The notes beneath the pieces are model-generated. The model worked only from the letters and a program-made list of their open reading frames with translations, did no database searches and was not told the DNA's origin. Shown here in pieces: positions 47,725 through 55,631 of a DNA stretch of 64,000 bases. How positions within the stretch are numbered: position 1 is the stretch's first letter; each line of letters begins with the position of its first letter. The translations under genes were made by a program, and so were the position numbers. The stretch comes from Pandoraea bronchicola (lineage in GTDB: Bacteria; Pseudomonadota; Gammaproteobacteria; Burkholderiales; Burkholderiaceae). The DNA lies in assembly GCF_902459805.1 (NCBI RefSeq), contig NZ_CABPST010000003.1:186001-250000 (forward strand). Direction: 5' to 3'.

Positions 47725-48363
47725 ATGACAACCTCAGAAACCAAGATCAAACGGGACCCCGAACGCACCCGACAGCGCATTCTTGCCGCTGCGATCGAGG
47801 AGTTTGCCGAACGTGGTTCGAGCGGTGCGCGCGTGGACAGCATTGCGCGCCGAGCCGATATCAATGAACGCATGCTGTATTACTACTTCGGCAACAAGGA
47901 TCAGCTCTATCTGGCCGTGCTCGAAGAGGTCTACGGCGAATTCAACCGAGCGGAACACGGGCTGAAGCTCGACGTACTCGCCCCGCTCGACGCCGTGGCC
48001 GAACTGGCTCACTTCGTGTGGGACTACTACGCCGAACATCCGGAACTGATTCAGCTCATCAATAACGAGAATCTGCACGAAGCGAAGTCGATGCGACAGT
48101 CGACGGAGATTCGTCAGCAGGTCTCGCCGATTGTCGAGCTGCTCGCGCAGACGCTCAAGCGCGGCCAAGCGAGCGGCGAAATCCGTCTGGGCGTCGATCC
48201 AGTGGATCTGTACGTGACGATCTCGGCGATGGGCTATTACGTCATGTCGAACCGGCACACATTGTCGATCGTCATGGGCCGCGACGTGATGGCTGCCGAT
48301 TCGCGCAAGACGTATTCGGCCTTCAATACGCAAATGCTGCTGGATTCGCTACGTACGCGCTAA
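47725..48363 (+). CDS. TetR/AcrR family regulator
   Basis: This 212-residue repressor-type protein begins with a classic TetR HTH: RTRQRILAAAIEEFAERGSSGARVDSIARRADINERMLYYYFGNKDQLYLAVLEEVY. The ligand domain (about residues 70-205) resembles the RutR/NicS-like group (YAEHPELIQLINNENLHEAKSM). It is divergent from rnfB, and its target may be itself, rnfB-nth or a distant gene. A strong terminator follows it. Confidence 0.92.
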   Translation: MTTSETKIKRDPERTRQRILAAAIEEFAERGSSGARVDSIARRADINERMLYYYFGNKDQLYLAVLEEVYGEFNRAEHGLKLDVLAPLDAVAELAHFVWDYYAEHPELIQLINNENLHEAKSMRQSTEIRQQVSPIVELLAQTLKRGQASGEIRLGVDPVDLYVTISAMGYYVMSNRHTLSIVMGRDVMAADSRKTYSAFNTQMLLDSLRTR

Positions 48364-48406
48364 CCGGGCGGCCGCGATCTGCGCCGGCCGGCACTGCCCG
48401 TCAAAA

Positions 48407-48448
48407 ACAAAACCGCCGCGTGGGCCGAAGCCCTCGCGGCGGTTTTGT
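48407..48448. terminator. Bidirectional terminator between TetR and phaZ
   Basis: ACAAAACCGCCGCG (48407-48420) pairs with CGCGGCGGTTTTGT (48435-48448) around a 14-base loop, with A and T runs on both sides of the stem. Confidence 0.92.
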
Positions 48449-48476
48449 TATGACGCTGCGAAACACCGAATGCGGC

Positions 48477-49718
48477 TCAGGCGTGCTTCGCGATGAAGTC
48501 GCGGATCTGCGGATAGATCACGTTGCGCCAGCGGCTGCCGGAGAAAATCCCGTAATGGCCGCAAGACGGCGCCGTGAAATGCGCCCGGCGTTTGACCGGG
48601 ATGCCGGTACACAGCTCGTGTGCGGCCTGCGTCTGGCCGCTGCCCGAGATATCGTCCAGTTCGCCTTCGATGGTGAAGAGCGCGGTCGTCTTGATGTCCT
48701 GCGGACGCACTCGCTGACCGGCCACGTCCCACGTGCCGCGCGCGAGGCTGAAATCCTGGAACACGGTCTTGATCGTGTCGAGATAGTACTCGGCCGCCAT
48801 GTCGAGCACGGCGTTGTACTCGTCGTAGAAACGGCGATGCGAGTCGGCATCGTCGTTGTCGCCGCGCATCAGATCGAGATAGAAGTCCCAGTGCGACTTC
48901 AGGTGACGGTCCGGATTCATCGCAACGAACCCTGCGTGCTGCAGGAAGCCCGGATAGACCAGCCGGCCCGAGCCCGGATAGTTGGCCGGCACCGGGTGAA
49001 TCACGTGATTCTCGAACCACTCGTACGACTTGTTCGTCGCAAGCGAGTTGACAGACGTCGGACTCTTGCGCGCATCGATCGGGCCACCCATCATCGTCAT
49101 GGTCTTGGGCGTCTTTTCGCCGTTCGACGCCATGAGCGAGATCGCACCGAGCACCGGCACGGTCGGCTGGCACACCGAGATGACGTGCAGATTCTCAGCG
49201 CCGATGTGGCGAATGAAGTCCTGGATGTAGGCGACGTAGTCGTCCAGATGAAACTCGCCGTCTTCCAGCGGCACCATGCGCGCATCGACCCAGTCAGTGA
49301 TGTAGACCTTGTGGTCCTTGAGCAGCGTGGTGACCGTGTCGCGCAACAGCGTGGCGTGGTGCCCCGACAGCGGTGCAACGACCAGCACGACCGGATCGTC
49401 CTTGAGCTGCCCCACGGCGCCAGCATCGTCTGCGTACCGCTTGAATCGCAGCAGGCGGCAGAACGGCTTCTCCATCGCCGTCATTTCTACGACGGGAATG
49501 TTGTAGCCATCGACTTCGACGGCCTTGATATTGAACTCGGGTTTTTCGTAGTCCTTGCCGAGCCGGTAGAGCAATTCATATCCGGCGGCGATGCGGGGCG
49601 CACCCGGCATCATGGCGAGCAGGCTGCCCGGGTTGACGAACGTCGTCGCCGCCGCCTTGGCCCACGTGGTGAGGGGATTCAACCACGCACGATTGTATTC
49701 GTGAATCTGATACAGCAT
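48477..49718 (-). CDS. phaZ: Intracellular polyhydroxyalkanoate depolymerase (PhaZ1 type)
   Basis: This 413-residue protein matches PhaZ1 of Ralstonia/Cupriavidus, which degrades stored poly-3-hydroxybutyrate. Its nucleophile is a cysteine in place of serine: SVCQP, with C183 at the known active-site number. The start MLYQIHEYNRAWLNPLTTWAKAA and the end GHYGIFSGSRWRNVIYPQIRDFI are conserved. The frame is open 29 codons further upstream, but that region contains the promoter. The upstream DNA has a promoter and PhaR-like and OxyR-like sites. Confidence 0.95.
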   Translation of the reverse strand: MLYQIHEYNRAWLNPLTTWAKAAATTFVNPGSLLAMMPGAPRIAAGYELLYRLGKDYEKPEFNIKAVEVDGYNIPVVEMTAMEKPFCRLLRFKRYADDAGAVGQLKDDPVVLVVAPLSGHHATLLRDTVTTLLKDHKVYITDWVDARMVPLEDGEFHLDDYVAYIQDFIRHIGAENLHVISVCQPTVPVLGAISLMASNGEKTPKTMTMMGGPIDARKSPTSVNSLATNKSYEWFENHVIHPVPANYPGSGRLVYPGFLQHAGFVAMNPDRHLKSHWDFYLDLMRGDNDDADSHRRFYDEYNAVLDMAAEYYLDTIKTVFQDFSLARGTWDVAGQRVRPQDIKTTALFTIEGELDDISGSGQTQAAHELCTGIPVKRRAHFTAPSCGHYGIFSGSRWRNVIYPQIRDFIAKHA

Positions 49719-49749
49719 GTTGTGTGCCCTGAGGCGGATGATGGAGGCA

Positions 49750-49786
49750 ATTATGCAACCGTTTATCGCGGCTGTGCAACGCAGCA
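49750..49786 (-). promoter_or_regulatory. phaZ promoter overlapped by a TGC/GCA motif
   Basis: On the minus strand, TTGCAC (49774-49779), 18 bases and CATAAT (49750-49755) form a sigma-70-type promoter about 32 bases before phaZ. The -35 lies inside TGCTGCGTTGCACA (49773-49786), which resembles the perfect dyad at 49860-49876. A repressor bound there would block the polymerase. Confidence 0.65.
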
Positions 49787-49820
49787 TAACCCTGATATAT
49801 GGCATTCCCGCATCATGGCG

Positions 49821-49857
49821 ATAGTTTTAGCTTATTCCTATGATTGTTATTAACTAT
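49821..49857. promoter_or_regulatory. Tandem ATAG-type elements, OxyR-like
   Basis: ATAGTTTTAGCTTAT (49821-49835), 7 bases, then ATTGTTATTAACTAT (49843-49857). The length and spacing match the OxyR tandem consensus (ATAG-N7-CTAT repeated with 7 bases between); each half misses one of the eight ATAG/CTAT positions. Confidence 0.45.
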
Positions 49858-49859
49858 CG

Positions 49860-49876
49860 TTGTTGCAATGCAACAA
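49860..49876. promoter_or_regulatory. Perfect 17-base dyad, PhaR-like
   Basis: TTGTTGCA-A-TGCAACAA is a perfect palindrome 142-158 bases upstream of the phaZ start. TGC/GCA dyads of this type are reported for the PHA regulator PhaR; that assignment is an inference. Confidence 0.5.
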
Positions 49877-49884
49877 TGCGAATG

Positions 49885-49918
49885 CAAAAAAAAACCCGCC
49901 GGATCAGGCGGGCTTTTT
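49885..49918 (-). terminator. Terminator of the aromatic aminotransferase gene
   Basis: CCCGCC (49895-49900) pairs with GGCGGG (49907-49912), and on the minus strand it is followed by a run of nine Ts. Confidence 0.92.
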
Positions 49919-49939
49919 CATCGATGACGCCAGAGGCGA

Positions 49940-51139
49940 TCAGCGCAGCACTTGGGCGATGGCCGACGCGACGCTGTCGATGTTCTTGTCGTTGAGCGCG
50001 GCCACGCAGATACGGCCCGTGCTCACGGCATAGATGCCGAACTCTTCGCGCAGACGTTCGACCTGATCGGCCGTGAGGCCCGAGTACGAGAACATGCCGC
50101 GTTGCTTGATCACGAACGAGAAATCGCGTTCCACGCCGTGGGCGCGCAGCTTCTCGACCAGTGCCAGACGCATGGCGCGGATGCGCTCACGCATTTCGGC
50201 CAGCTCTTCCTCCCACAGGGCGCGCAGTTCGGCGTTGCCCAGCACGGCGGCGACGACCGAGCCACCGTGCGTCGGCGGGTTCGAATAGTTGGTGCGGATC
50301 ACGCGCTTGAGCTGCGAGAGCACGCGGGTCGATTCGTCCTTGTTGCCCGTCACGATGGACAGGGCGCCGACGCGCTCGCCATACAGCGAGAACGACTTGG
50401 AGAACGAGCTCGACACGAAGAAGTTCAGGCCGGCGGCGGCGAACAGGCGCACCACGGCGGCGTCGGCATCGATGCCGTCACCAAAGCCTTGGTAGGCGAT
50501 GTCGAGGAACGGCACCAGCTTGCGGGCCTTCACGAGTTCCACGACCTGGGCCCATTGGTCCATCGTCAGGTCGACGCCAGTCGGGTTGTGGCAGCAGGCG
50601 TGCAGCACGACGATGGTGCCTTCCGGCTCCTTGCCGAGCATGTCGAGCATGCCCGTCAGGTTCACGCCGTGCGATTCGGCGTCGTAGTACGGGTACGAGA
50701 CGACGTTGAAGCCGGCTTGCGTGAACAGGGCGCGGTGGTTTTCCCAGCTCGGGTCGCTGATGGCGACCGTGGCGTTCGGGTTCAGTTGCTTGAGGAAGTC
50801 GGCGCCAATCTTGAGGGCGCCGGTGCCGCCCAGCGCCTGAGCGGTGATCACGCGGCCTTCGGCCAGCACGGGCGATTCCTTGCCGAACAGCATTTCCTGC
50901 ACTGCCTTGTCGTACGCGGCGATGCCTTCGATCGGCAGATAGCCGCGCGGCAGACCGGCGGCCACACGTTGTTCTTCCGCTGCCTTCACGGCCTTGAGCA
51001 GGGGCAGTTTGCCTTCCGCATTGAAATACACGCCGACGCCCAGATTCACCTTATTGGTACGGTGATCGGCGTTGTAGGCTTCGTTCAGGCCAAGGATGGG
51101 GTCGCGCGGGGCGAGTTCGACAGCGGAGAAGAGGGTCAT
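49940..51139 (-). CDS. tyrB: Aromatic amino acid aminotransferase
   Basis: This 399-residue fold-type I enzyme is of the aspartate/tyrosine aminotransferase subgroup: the start MTLFSAVELAPRDPILGLNEAYNADHRTNKVNLGVGVYF, the PLP-lysine motif SSSFSKSFSLYGERVGAL and the substrate arginine in GRICVAALN. It transfers amino groups between aromatic or dicarboxylic amino acids and 2-oxoglutarate. The ATG ending at 51139 is the family start; the open frame continues 23 codons. tyrB versus aspC cannot be settled by eye. Confidence 0.92.
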   Translation of the reverse strand: MTLFSAVELAPRDPILGLNEAYNADHRTNKVNLGVGVYFNAEGKLPLLKAVKAAEEQRVAAGLPRGYLPIEGIAAYDKAVQEMLFGKESPVLAEGRVITAQALGGTGALKIGADFLKQLNPNATVAISDPSWENHRALFTQAGFNVVSYPYYDAESHGVNLTGMLDMLGKEPEGTIVVLHACCHNPTGVDLTMDQWAQVVELVKARKLVPFLDIAYQGFGDGIDADAAVVRLFAAAGLNFFVSSSFSKSFSLYGERVGALSIVTGNKDESTRVLSQLKRVIRTNYSNPPTHGGSVVAAVLGNAELRALWEEELAEMRERIRAMRLALVEKLRAHGVERDFSFVIKQRGMFSYSGLTADQVERLREEFGIYAVSTGRICVAALNDKNIDSVASAIAQVLR

Positions 51140-51458
51140 TTCGACGGCTCGAGGCAGGTAGTAGGAAAATGCAGCGGGTCGGCCGCAACTTACGCAGGAT
51201 CGGCCCAACGGGGTATTTTAGCGAAGATTACCCGCGCTTGTGGTAAACACCCGCTCGCGCTGCGCGAATTCGCGCTATTTCGACACGAAAACTGCCACGT
51301 ATTGCCAGAATTTGACGAAATCGCAGTGAAGCGTGCGGCGCGAAGGCGGTGCTGGCCGGGGCGCGTGCCGCCCTGGGGTCCCTGTTACCCATCGGACTCA
51401 GGGAATCGTCCGACGCGCTAGAATGCCAGATTACGTCTCTCATGCTCGCGCCCCCGCC

Positions 51459-53546
51459 ATGACCCCTGCGGCTGACCACGACCTCGACGAAAGCAAGTTC
51501 CTGACGTTCCCGGATTCGCCTTACCAACTCTACTGTCCATTCCCTGCCGCCGGCGATCAGCCTGCGGCCATCGCGCAGTTGACCGAGGGCGTGCAAGACG
51601 GGCTCGCGTTCCAGACCTTGCTCGGTGTCACCGGGTCGGGCAAGACCTTCACGATGGCGAACGTGATCGCGCGGCTTGGCCGCCCGGCCATCGTATTCGC
51701 GCCCAACAAGACGCTTGCTGCCCAGCTTTACTCGGAGTTCCGCGAGTTCTTCCCGCGCAACGCGGTGGAGTACTTCGTCTCGTACTACGACTATTACCAG
51801 CCGGAAGCGTATGTGCCGCAGCGCGATCTCTTCATCGAGAAGGACTCGTCTGTCAACGAACACATCGAGCAGATGCGCCTTTCGGCAACGAAGAGCCTGC
51901 TCGAGCGCCGCGACGTGGTGATCGTGGCCACCGTCTCCGCCATCTACGGTATCGGAAATCCGAACGAATACCACCAGATGATTCTGACGGTACGTCAGGG
52001 CGACAAGATCGGCCAGCGCGACATCATCGCGCGATTGATCGCAATGCAGTACACGCGCAATGAAACGGATTTCGGACGGGGCACGTTCCGCGTGCGAGGC
52101 GACACCATCGATGTCTTCCCGGCGGAACACGCCGAACTGGCGTTGCGCGTGGAGTTGTTCGACGATGAAGTCGACACGCTGCAACTCTTCGATCCGCTCA
52201 CGGGGCGCGTGCGGCAGAAGGTGCCGCGATTCACGGTGTATCCGTCGTCGCACTATGTGACTCCGCGAGACACGGTGCTGCGCGCCATCGAGACGATCAA
52301 GGACGAACTGCGCGAGCGGCTCGACTTCTTCTACAAGGAAGGCAAGCTGGTCGAGGCGCAGCGTCTGGAGCAGCGCACCCGGTTCGATCTGGAGATGTTG
52401 CAGGAACTGGGCTTCTGCAAGGGCATCGAGAACTATTCGCGGCATTTGTCCGGTGCCGCGCCGGGTGAGCCGCCGCCGACGCTTGTCGACTATCTGCCGC
52501 CAGACGCGTTGATGTTCCTCGACGAGTCTCACGTCCTCATCGGGCAGTTCAACGGCATGTACAACGGCGACCGGGCGCGCAAGGAAAACCTCGTCAACTA
52601 CGGCTTCCGTTTGCCGTCGGCGCTGGATAATCGTCCGCTCAAGTTTGCCGAGTACGAACGCAAGATGCGTCAGGCGATTTTCGTCTCCGCCACGCCCGCA
52701 GATTACGAGGCCAAGCGCACGGGGCAGGTCGTGGAGCAGGTGGTGCGTCCGACCGGACTGATCGACCCGATCATCATGGTCCGCCCGGCGCGTACGCAGG
52801 TCGACGACGTCCTCACGGAAATCAACAAACGCGTCGCCGTGGAGGAGCGTGTGCTGGTCACCACGCTCACGAAGCGCATGGCGGAGCAGCTCACCGAGTA
52901 TCTGTCCGATAACGGCGTGAAGGTCCGCTATCTGCACAGCGACATCGATACTGTCGAACGCGTAGAGATCATCCGTGATTTGCGCCTGGGCGCATTCGAC
53001 GTGCTGGTCGGGATCAACTTGCTGCGTGAGGGGCTGGATATTCCGGAGGTGTCGCTCGTGGCAATTCTCGACGCGGACAAGGAAGGCTTCCTGCGCGCCG
53101 AGCGGTCATTGATTCAGACGATCGGCCGTGCGGCGCGCAACGTCAACGGAACGGCCATTCTGTACGGCGACAAGATGACCGATTCGATGAAGCGGGCGAT
53201 CAGCGAGACGGAGCGTCGCCGTGCCAAGCAGATGGCGCACAACGAGGCCAACGGCATCGTGCCGACGGGCGTGAAGAAGCGCATCAAGGACATCATCGAC
53301 GGTGTCTACGATCCGCAGGACGCCAAGGCGGAACTGGCCGAGGCCAAAGAGCAGGCGCATTATCAGGACATGTCGGAAAAGCAACTGGCTCGCGAGATCA
53401 AGAAGCTCGAGAAGCAGATGCAGGAACACGCTCGGAATCTGGAATTCGAGAAGGCTGCCAAGGTGCGCGACCAACTATTGCACGTCAAGGCGCTGGTGTT
53501 CGGAACCGATGGGGCGAGCGAGGCGGAGCTCGGGCCCAAGGTCTGA
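51459..53546 (+). CDS. uvrB: UvrABC excision nuclease subunit B
   Basis: This 695-residue helicase-like protein verifies damage in nucleotide excision repair. It has Walker A GVTGSGKT (K62), the beta-hairpin [16 protein letters not shown], helicase motifs V and VI ([37 protein letters not shown]) and the C-terminal UVR motif [31 protein letters not shown] -10-like hexamer at 51418-51423 favours the ATG at 51459 over 51423. Unlike dinB it has no SOS box in front. Confidence 0.96.
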   Translation: MTPAADHDLDESKFLTFPDSPYQLYCPFPAAGDQPAAIAQLTEGVQDGLAFQTLLGVTGSGKTFTMANVIARLGRPAIVFAPNKTLAAQLYSEFREFFPRNAVEYFVSYYDYYQPEAYVPQRDLFIEKDSSVNEHIEQMRLSATKSLLERRDVVIVATVSAIYGIGNPNEYHQMILTVRQGDKIGQRDIIARLIAMQYTRNETDFGRGTFRVRGDTIDVFPAEHAELALRVELFDDEVDTLQLFDPLTGRVRQKVPRFTVYPSSHYVTPRDTVLRAIETIKDELRERLDFFYKEGKLVEAQRLEQRTRFDLEMLQELGFCKGIENYSRHLSGAAPGEPPPTLVDYLPPDALMFLDESHVLIGQFNGMYNGDRARKENLVNYGFRLPSALDNRPLKFAEYERKMRQAIFVSATPADYEAKRTGQVVEQVVRPTGLIDPIIMVRPARTQVDDVLTEINKRVAVEERVLVTTLTKRMAEQLTEYLSDNGVKVRYLHSDIDTVERVEIIRDLRLGAFDVLVGINLLREGLDIPEVSLVAILDADKEGFLRAERSLIQTIGRAARNVNGTAILYGDKMTDSMKRAISETERRRAKQMAHNEANGIVPTGVKKRIKDIIDGVYDPQDAKAELAEAKEQAHYQDMSEKQLAREIKKLEKQMQEHARNLEFEKAAKVRDQLLHVKALVFGTDGASEAELGPKV

Positions 53547-53682
53547 TGGCCGGTGAAGGGGGAGGGCTTCTGCGCACGTGCGCGCCGCACGGCGACGTGA
53601 TAAGCATTCCACAAGCAATTCGTTCCCATCGCCGCAGTGGCCGATTAGTCTGGACGGCACTGTCAACTTCGATGGATGTCCC

Positions 53683-54702
53683 ATGTCTGCACACTTCTCC
53701 GGCGCTCGGCGCCGACTGCTGACGACCGGTGCCGCTGCACTGGCCGCTGCTGTCGCCGCCTCAACGGCATTCGCACAATCGGGCACGTCTGGCACGTCTG
53801 GCACGTCTGGCACGTCTGGCGCGACGGGCGCGACCGGAGGGCGAGTGCTGCGGATCGGTCATCAGAAGGGGCTGCTGACGCTGCTCAAGGGGCGCGGCAC
53901 GCTCGAAAAGCAGCTGGCAACGCTGGGTGTCCACGTGAGCTGGACCGAATTCCCGTCAGGCCCCCCGCAGCTCGAAGCGCTCAATGTCGGTTCGATCGAT
54001 TTTGGCGACGTCGGTGAAGCACCGCCGGTGTTCGCGCTCGCGGCCGGCGCGCCGTTCGTCTACTACGGGCAGAGCGTTCAGCGGCCAAAGAGCGAAGGAC
54101 TGCTTGTGCCGAAGGGGTCGCCGATTACGTCGTTTGCGCAGCTCAAGGGCAAGCGCGTCGCGTTCACGAAGGGCTCGAATACACACTACCTGTATGTGCG
54201 CCTGCTGCAACAGGCCGGCCTCAAGCCGCAGGACATCACACCGGTTTTCCTGCAACCCGCCGATGCGCGTGCCGCGTTCGAGCGCGGCTCGGTCGACGCG
54301 TGGCTGGTGTGGGACCCGTTCCTCGCAGTTGCGCAAAAGTCACTCGGCGCGCGCCTCGTGGCCGATGGCTCCGGCCTCGTCGGCAATCGTTTGTATTTCT
54401 TTACCTCGCGCACGTACGTGCAACACAACGAGGACGTGTTGCGCGTGGTGATCGAGGAACTCAACGCCGTCGATCGATGGGTCGAGGCCAATCGTGCGGC
54501 GGCGGCTTCCGAATACGCGCAGTTGTGGGGTGTGCCGCGCGATGCGGTCGAGTTGGCGCTGTCGCGTCAGCGGTTCGGTATCGAGCGCATCACGCGCGCT
54601 ACCCTGGCCGAACAGCAGCAGATCGCCGACGCGTTTCTTGAACTCAATCTTTTGCCCAAGCGTATCGACGTTGCGCAAGCGGCCCCGCCTTCGCTGGGGT
54701 GA
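53683..54702 (+). CDS. SsuA-like sulfonate-type binding protein with N-terminal GTS repeats
   Basis: This 339-residue exported protein has a twin-arginine-like or Sec signal peptide (MSAHFSGARRRLLTTGAAALAAAVAASTAFA). It is followed by a Gly-Thr-Ser repeat encoded by tandem 9-base units, then the SsuA-type domain: RVLRIGHQKGLLTLLKGRGTLEKQL, WTEFPSGPPQLEALNVGSIDFGDVGEAPPVFALAAGAPFVYYG and SVDAWLVWDPFLA. The family binds aliphatic sulfonates. No ssuB, ssuC or ssuD gene is adjacent. The ATG at 53683 is preferred; an upstream stretch is open to 53578. Confidence 0.88.
   Translation: MSAHFSGARRRLLTTGAAALAAAVAASTAFAQSGTSGTSGTSGTSGATGATGGRVLRIGHQKGLLTLLKGRGTLEKQLATLGVHVSWTEFPSGPPQLEALNVGSIDFGDVGEAPPVFALAAGAPFVYYGQSVQRPKSEGLLVPKGSPITSFAQLKGKRVAFTKGSNTHYLYVRLLQQAGLKPQDITPVFLQPADARAAFERGSVDAWLVWDPFLAVAQKSLGARLVADGSGLVGNRLYFFTSRTYVQHNEDVLRVVIEELNAVDRWVEANRAAAASEYAQLWGVPRDAVELALSRQRFGIERITRATLAEQQQIADAFLELNLLPKRIDVAQAAPPSLG
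53782..53835 (+). repeat. 9-base tandem repeat in the SsuA-like gene
   Basis: GGCACGTCT is repeated four times without change (53782-53817), then two diverged units (GGCGCGACG, GGCGCGACC). Each unit encodes Gly-Thr-Ser or Gly-Ala-Thr, so copy-number change keeps the frame and alters only the linker length of the mature N-terminus. Confidence 0.9.
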
Positions 54703-54987
54703 GCGGCCCCGCCTTATTCACGGGATGGGAGCCCCGGTGCTGGGCGAAGATGCGCGGGGCGCAGGCGTCGAGTCCGGTTGCCGGGGCCGCCGGACCCGAC
54801 GCCATCACAAGACGTTCGGGCGAGGCCCGAGCGCATGGCCCGGCAGCCAACCTGCTGGCATGTGGACTAATGAGACAATCGTGAGTGTTCGAGGCCGTGC
54901 GGAAACACTTCGAACGTATCGGACCCCGTGAGACGCTCTCGCGCCAGTTTCATGGGGCGGATTTCCGGTGTATCACGTTGATTATTC

Positions 54988-55464
54988 ATGAGAAAAACCT
55001 CCGTCCTGTTTGTCTGCATGGGCAACATCTGCCGCTCACCCAGCGCCGACGGCATTTTCCGTTACCGTCTGGCCGAGGCCGGACTGACTGAGCTGATCGC
55101 CGTCGACTCGGCGGGCACGCACAGCTATCACATCGGCCATGCCCCCGATGCCCGCACACAAGCCGCGGCACAGCGGCGTGGCTACGATCTGAGCGCGTTG
55201 CGGGCGCGTCGGGTCGAAGCCGGCGACTTCGAGAACTTCGAGTGGATCGTCGCGATGGATAACGCCAACGCCGCCGAACTCTCGGCACGTTGTCCGGCTG
55301 AGTATCGTCACAAGATCGTGCGTCTGATGGACTTTGCGACGCGCCACGACGCCGCTGAAGTGCCCGACCCGTATTACGGTGGCGCGCAAGACTTCGAAAC
55401 CGTGCTCGACTATATTGAGGACGGCCTCGACGGCCTGCTCGCGCGGCTGACAGAAGACGCCTGA
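54988..55464 (+). CDS. Low molecular weight protein-tyrosine phosphatase
   Basis: This 158-residue enzyme has the P-loop CMGNICRS (nucleophile C10, R16) and the general acid D127 in PDPYYGG. Length and fold order are normal. Such phosphatases act on tyrosine or arginine phosphates, sometimes together with exopolysaccharide kinases; no kinase is adjacent. A PTP gene upstream of isc genes is common in Burkholderiaceae. No strong ribosome site is seen. Confidence 0.93.
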   Translation: MRKTSVLFVCMGNICRSPSADGIFRYRLAEAGLTELIAVDSAGTHSYHIGHAPDARTQAAAQRRGYDLSALRARRVEAGDFENFEWIVAMDNANAAELSARCPAEYRHKIVRLMDFATRHDAAEVPDPYYGGAQDFETVLDYIEDGLDGLLARLTEDA

Positions 55465-55631
55465 AGCGTCGCGGTTCGACGGATGACGGGCGAGTGGCGA
55501 AAGACTGAGCATCTTCCGCGACACGCATCGATGGCGATATCATTCGCCCCAGCATCGGCGCAGTTGCGCCGGTTCGGCGGTATCCCCCGTCTTTCCTCGT
55601 CTCGCTGTCTGTCTTCATCCGCTCCCAATCG

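Noticed and set aside
51380-51458. SOS box before uvrB
   Set aside because: No CTG-N10-CAG with an AT-rich core was found near the start.
53782-53835. Possible CRISPR-like or mobile repeat
   Set aside because: Units are 9 bases with no spacers and lie in frame in a coding sequence.
54703-54987. Gene in the 285-base gap before the phosphatase
   Set aside because: Short frames there have no ribosome site or recognisable sequence; I see nothing supportable.
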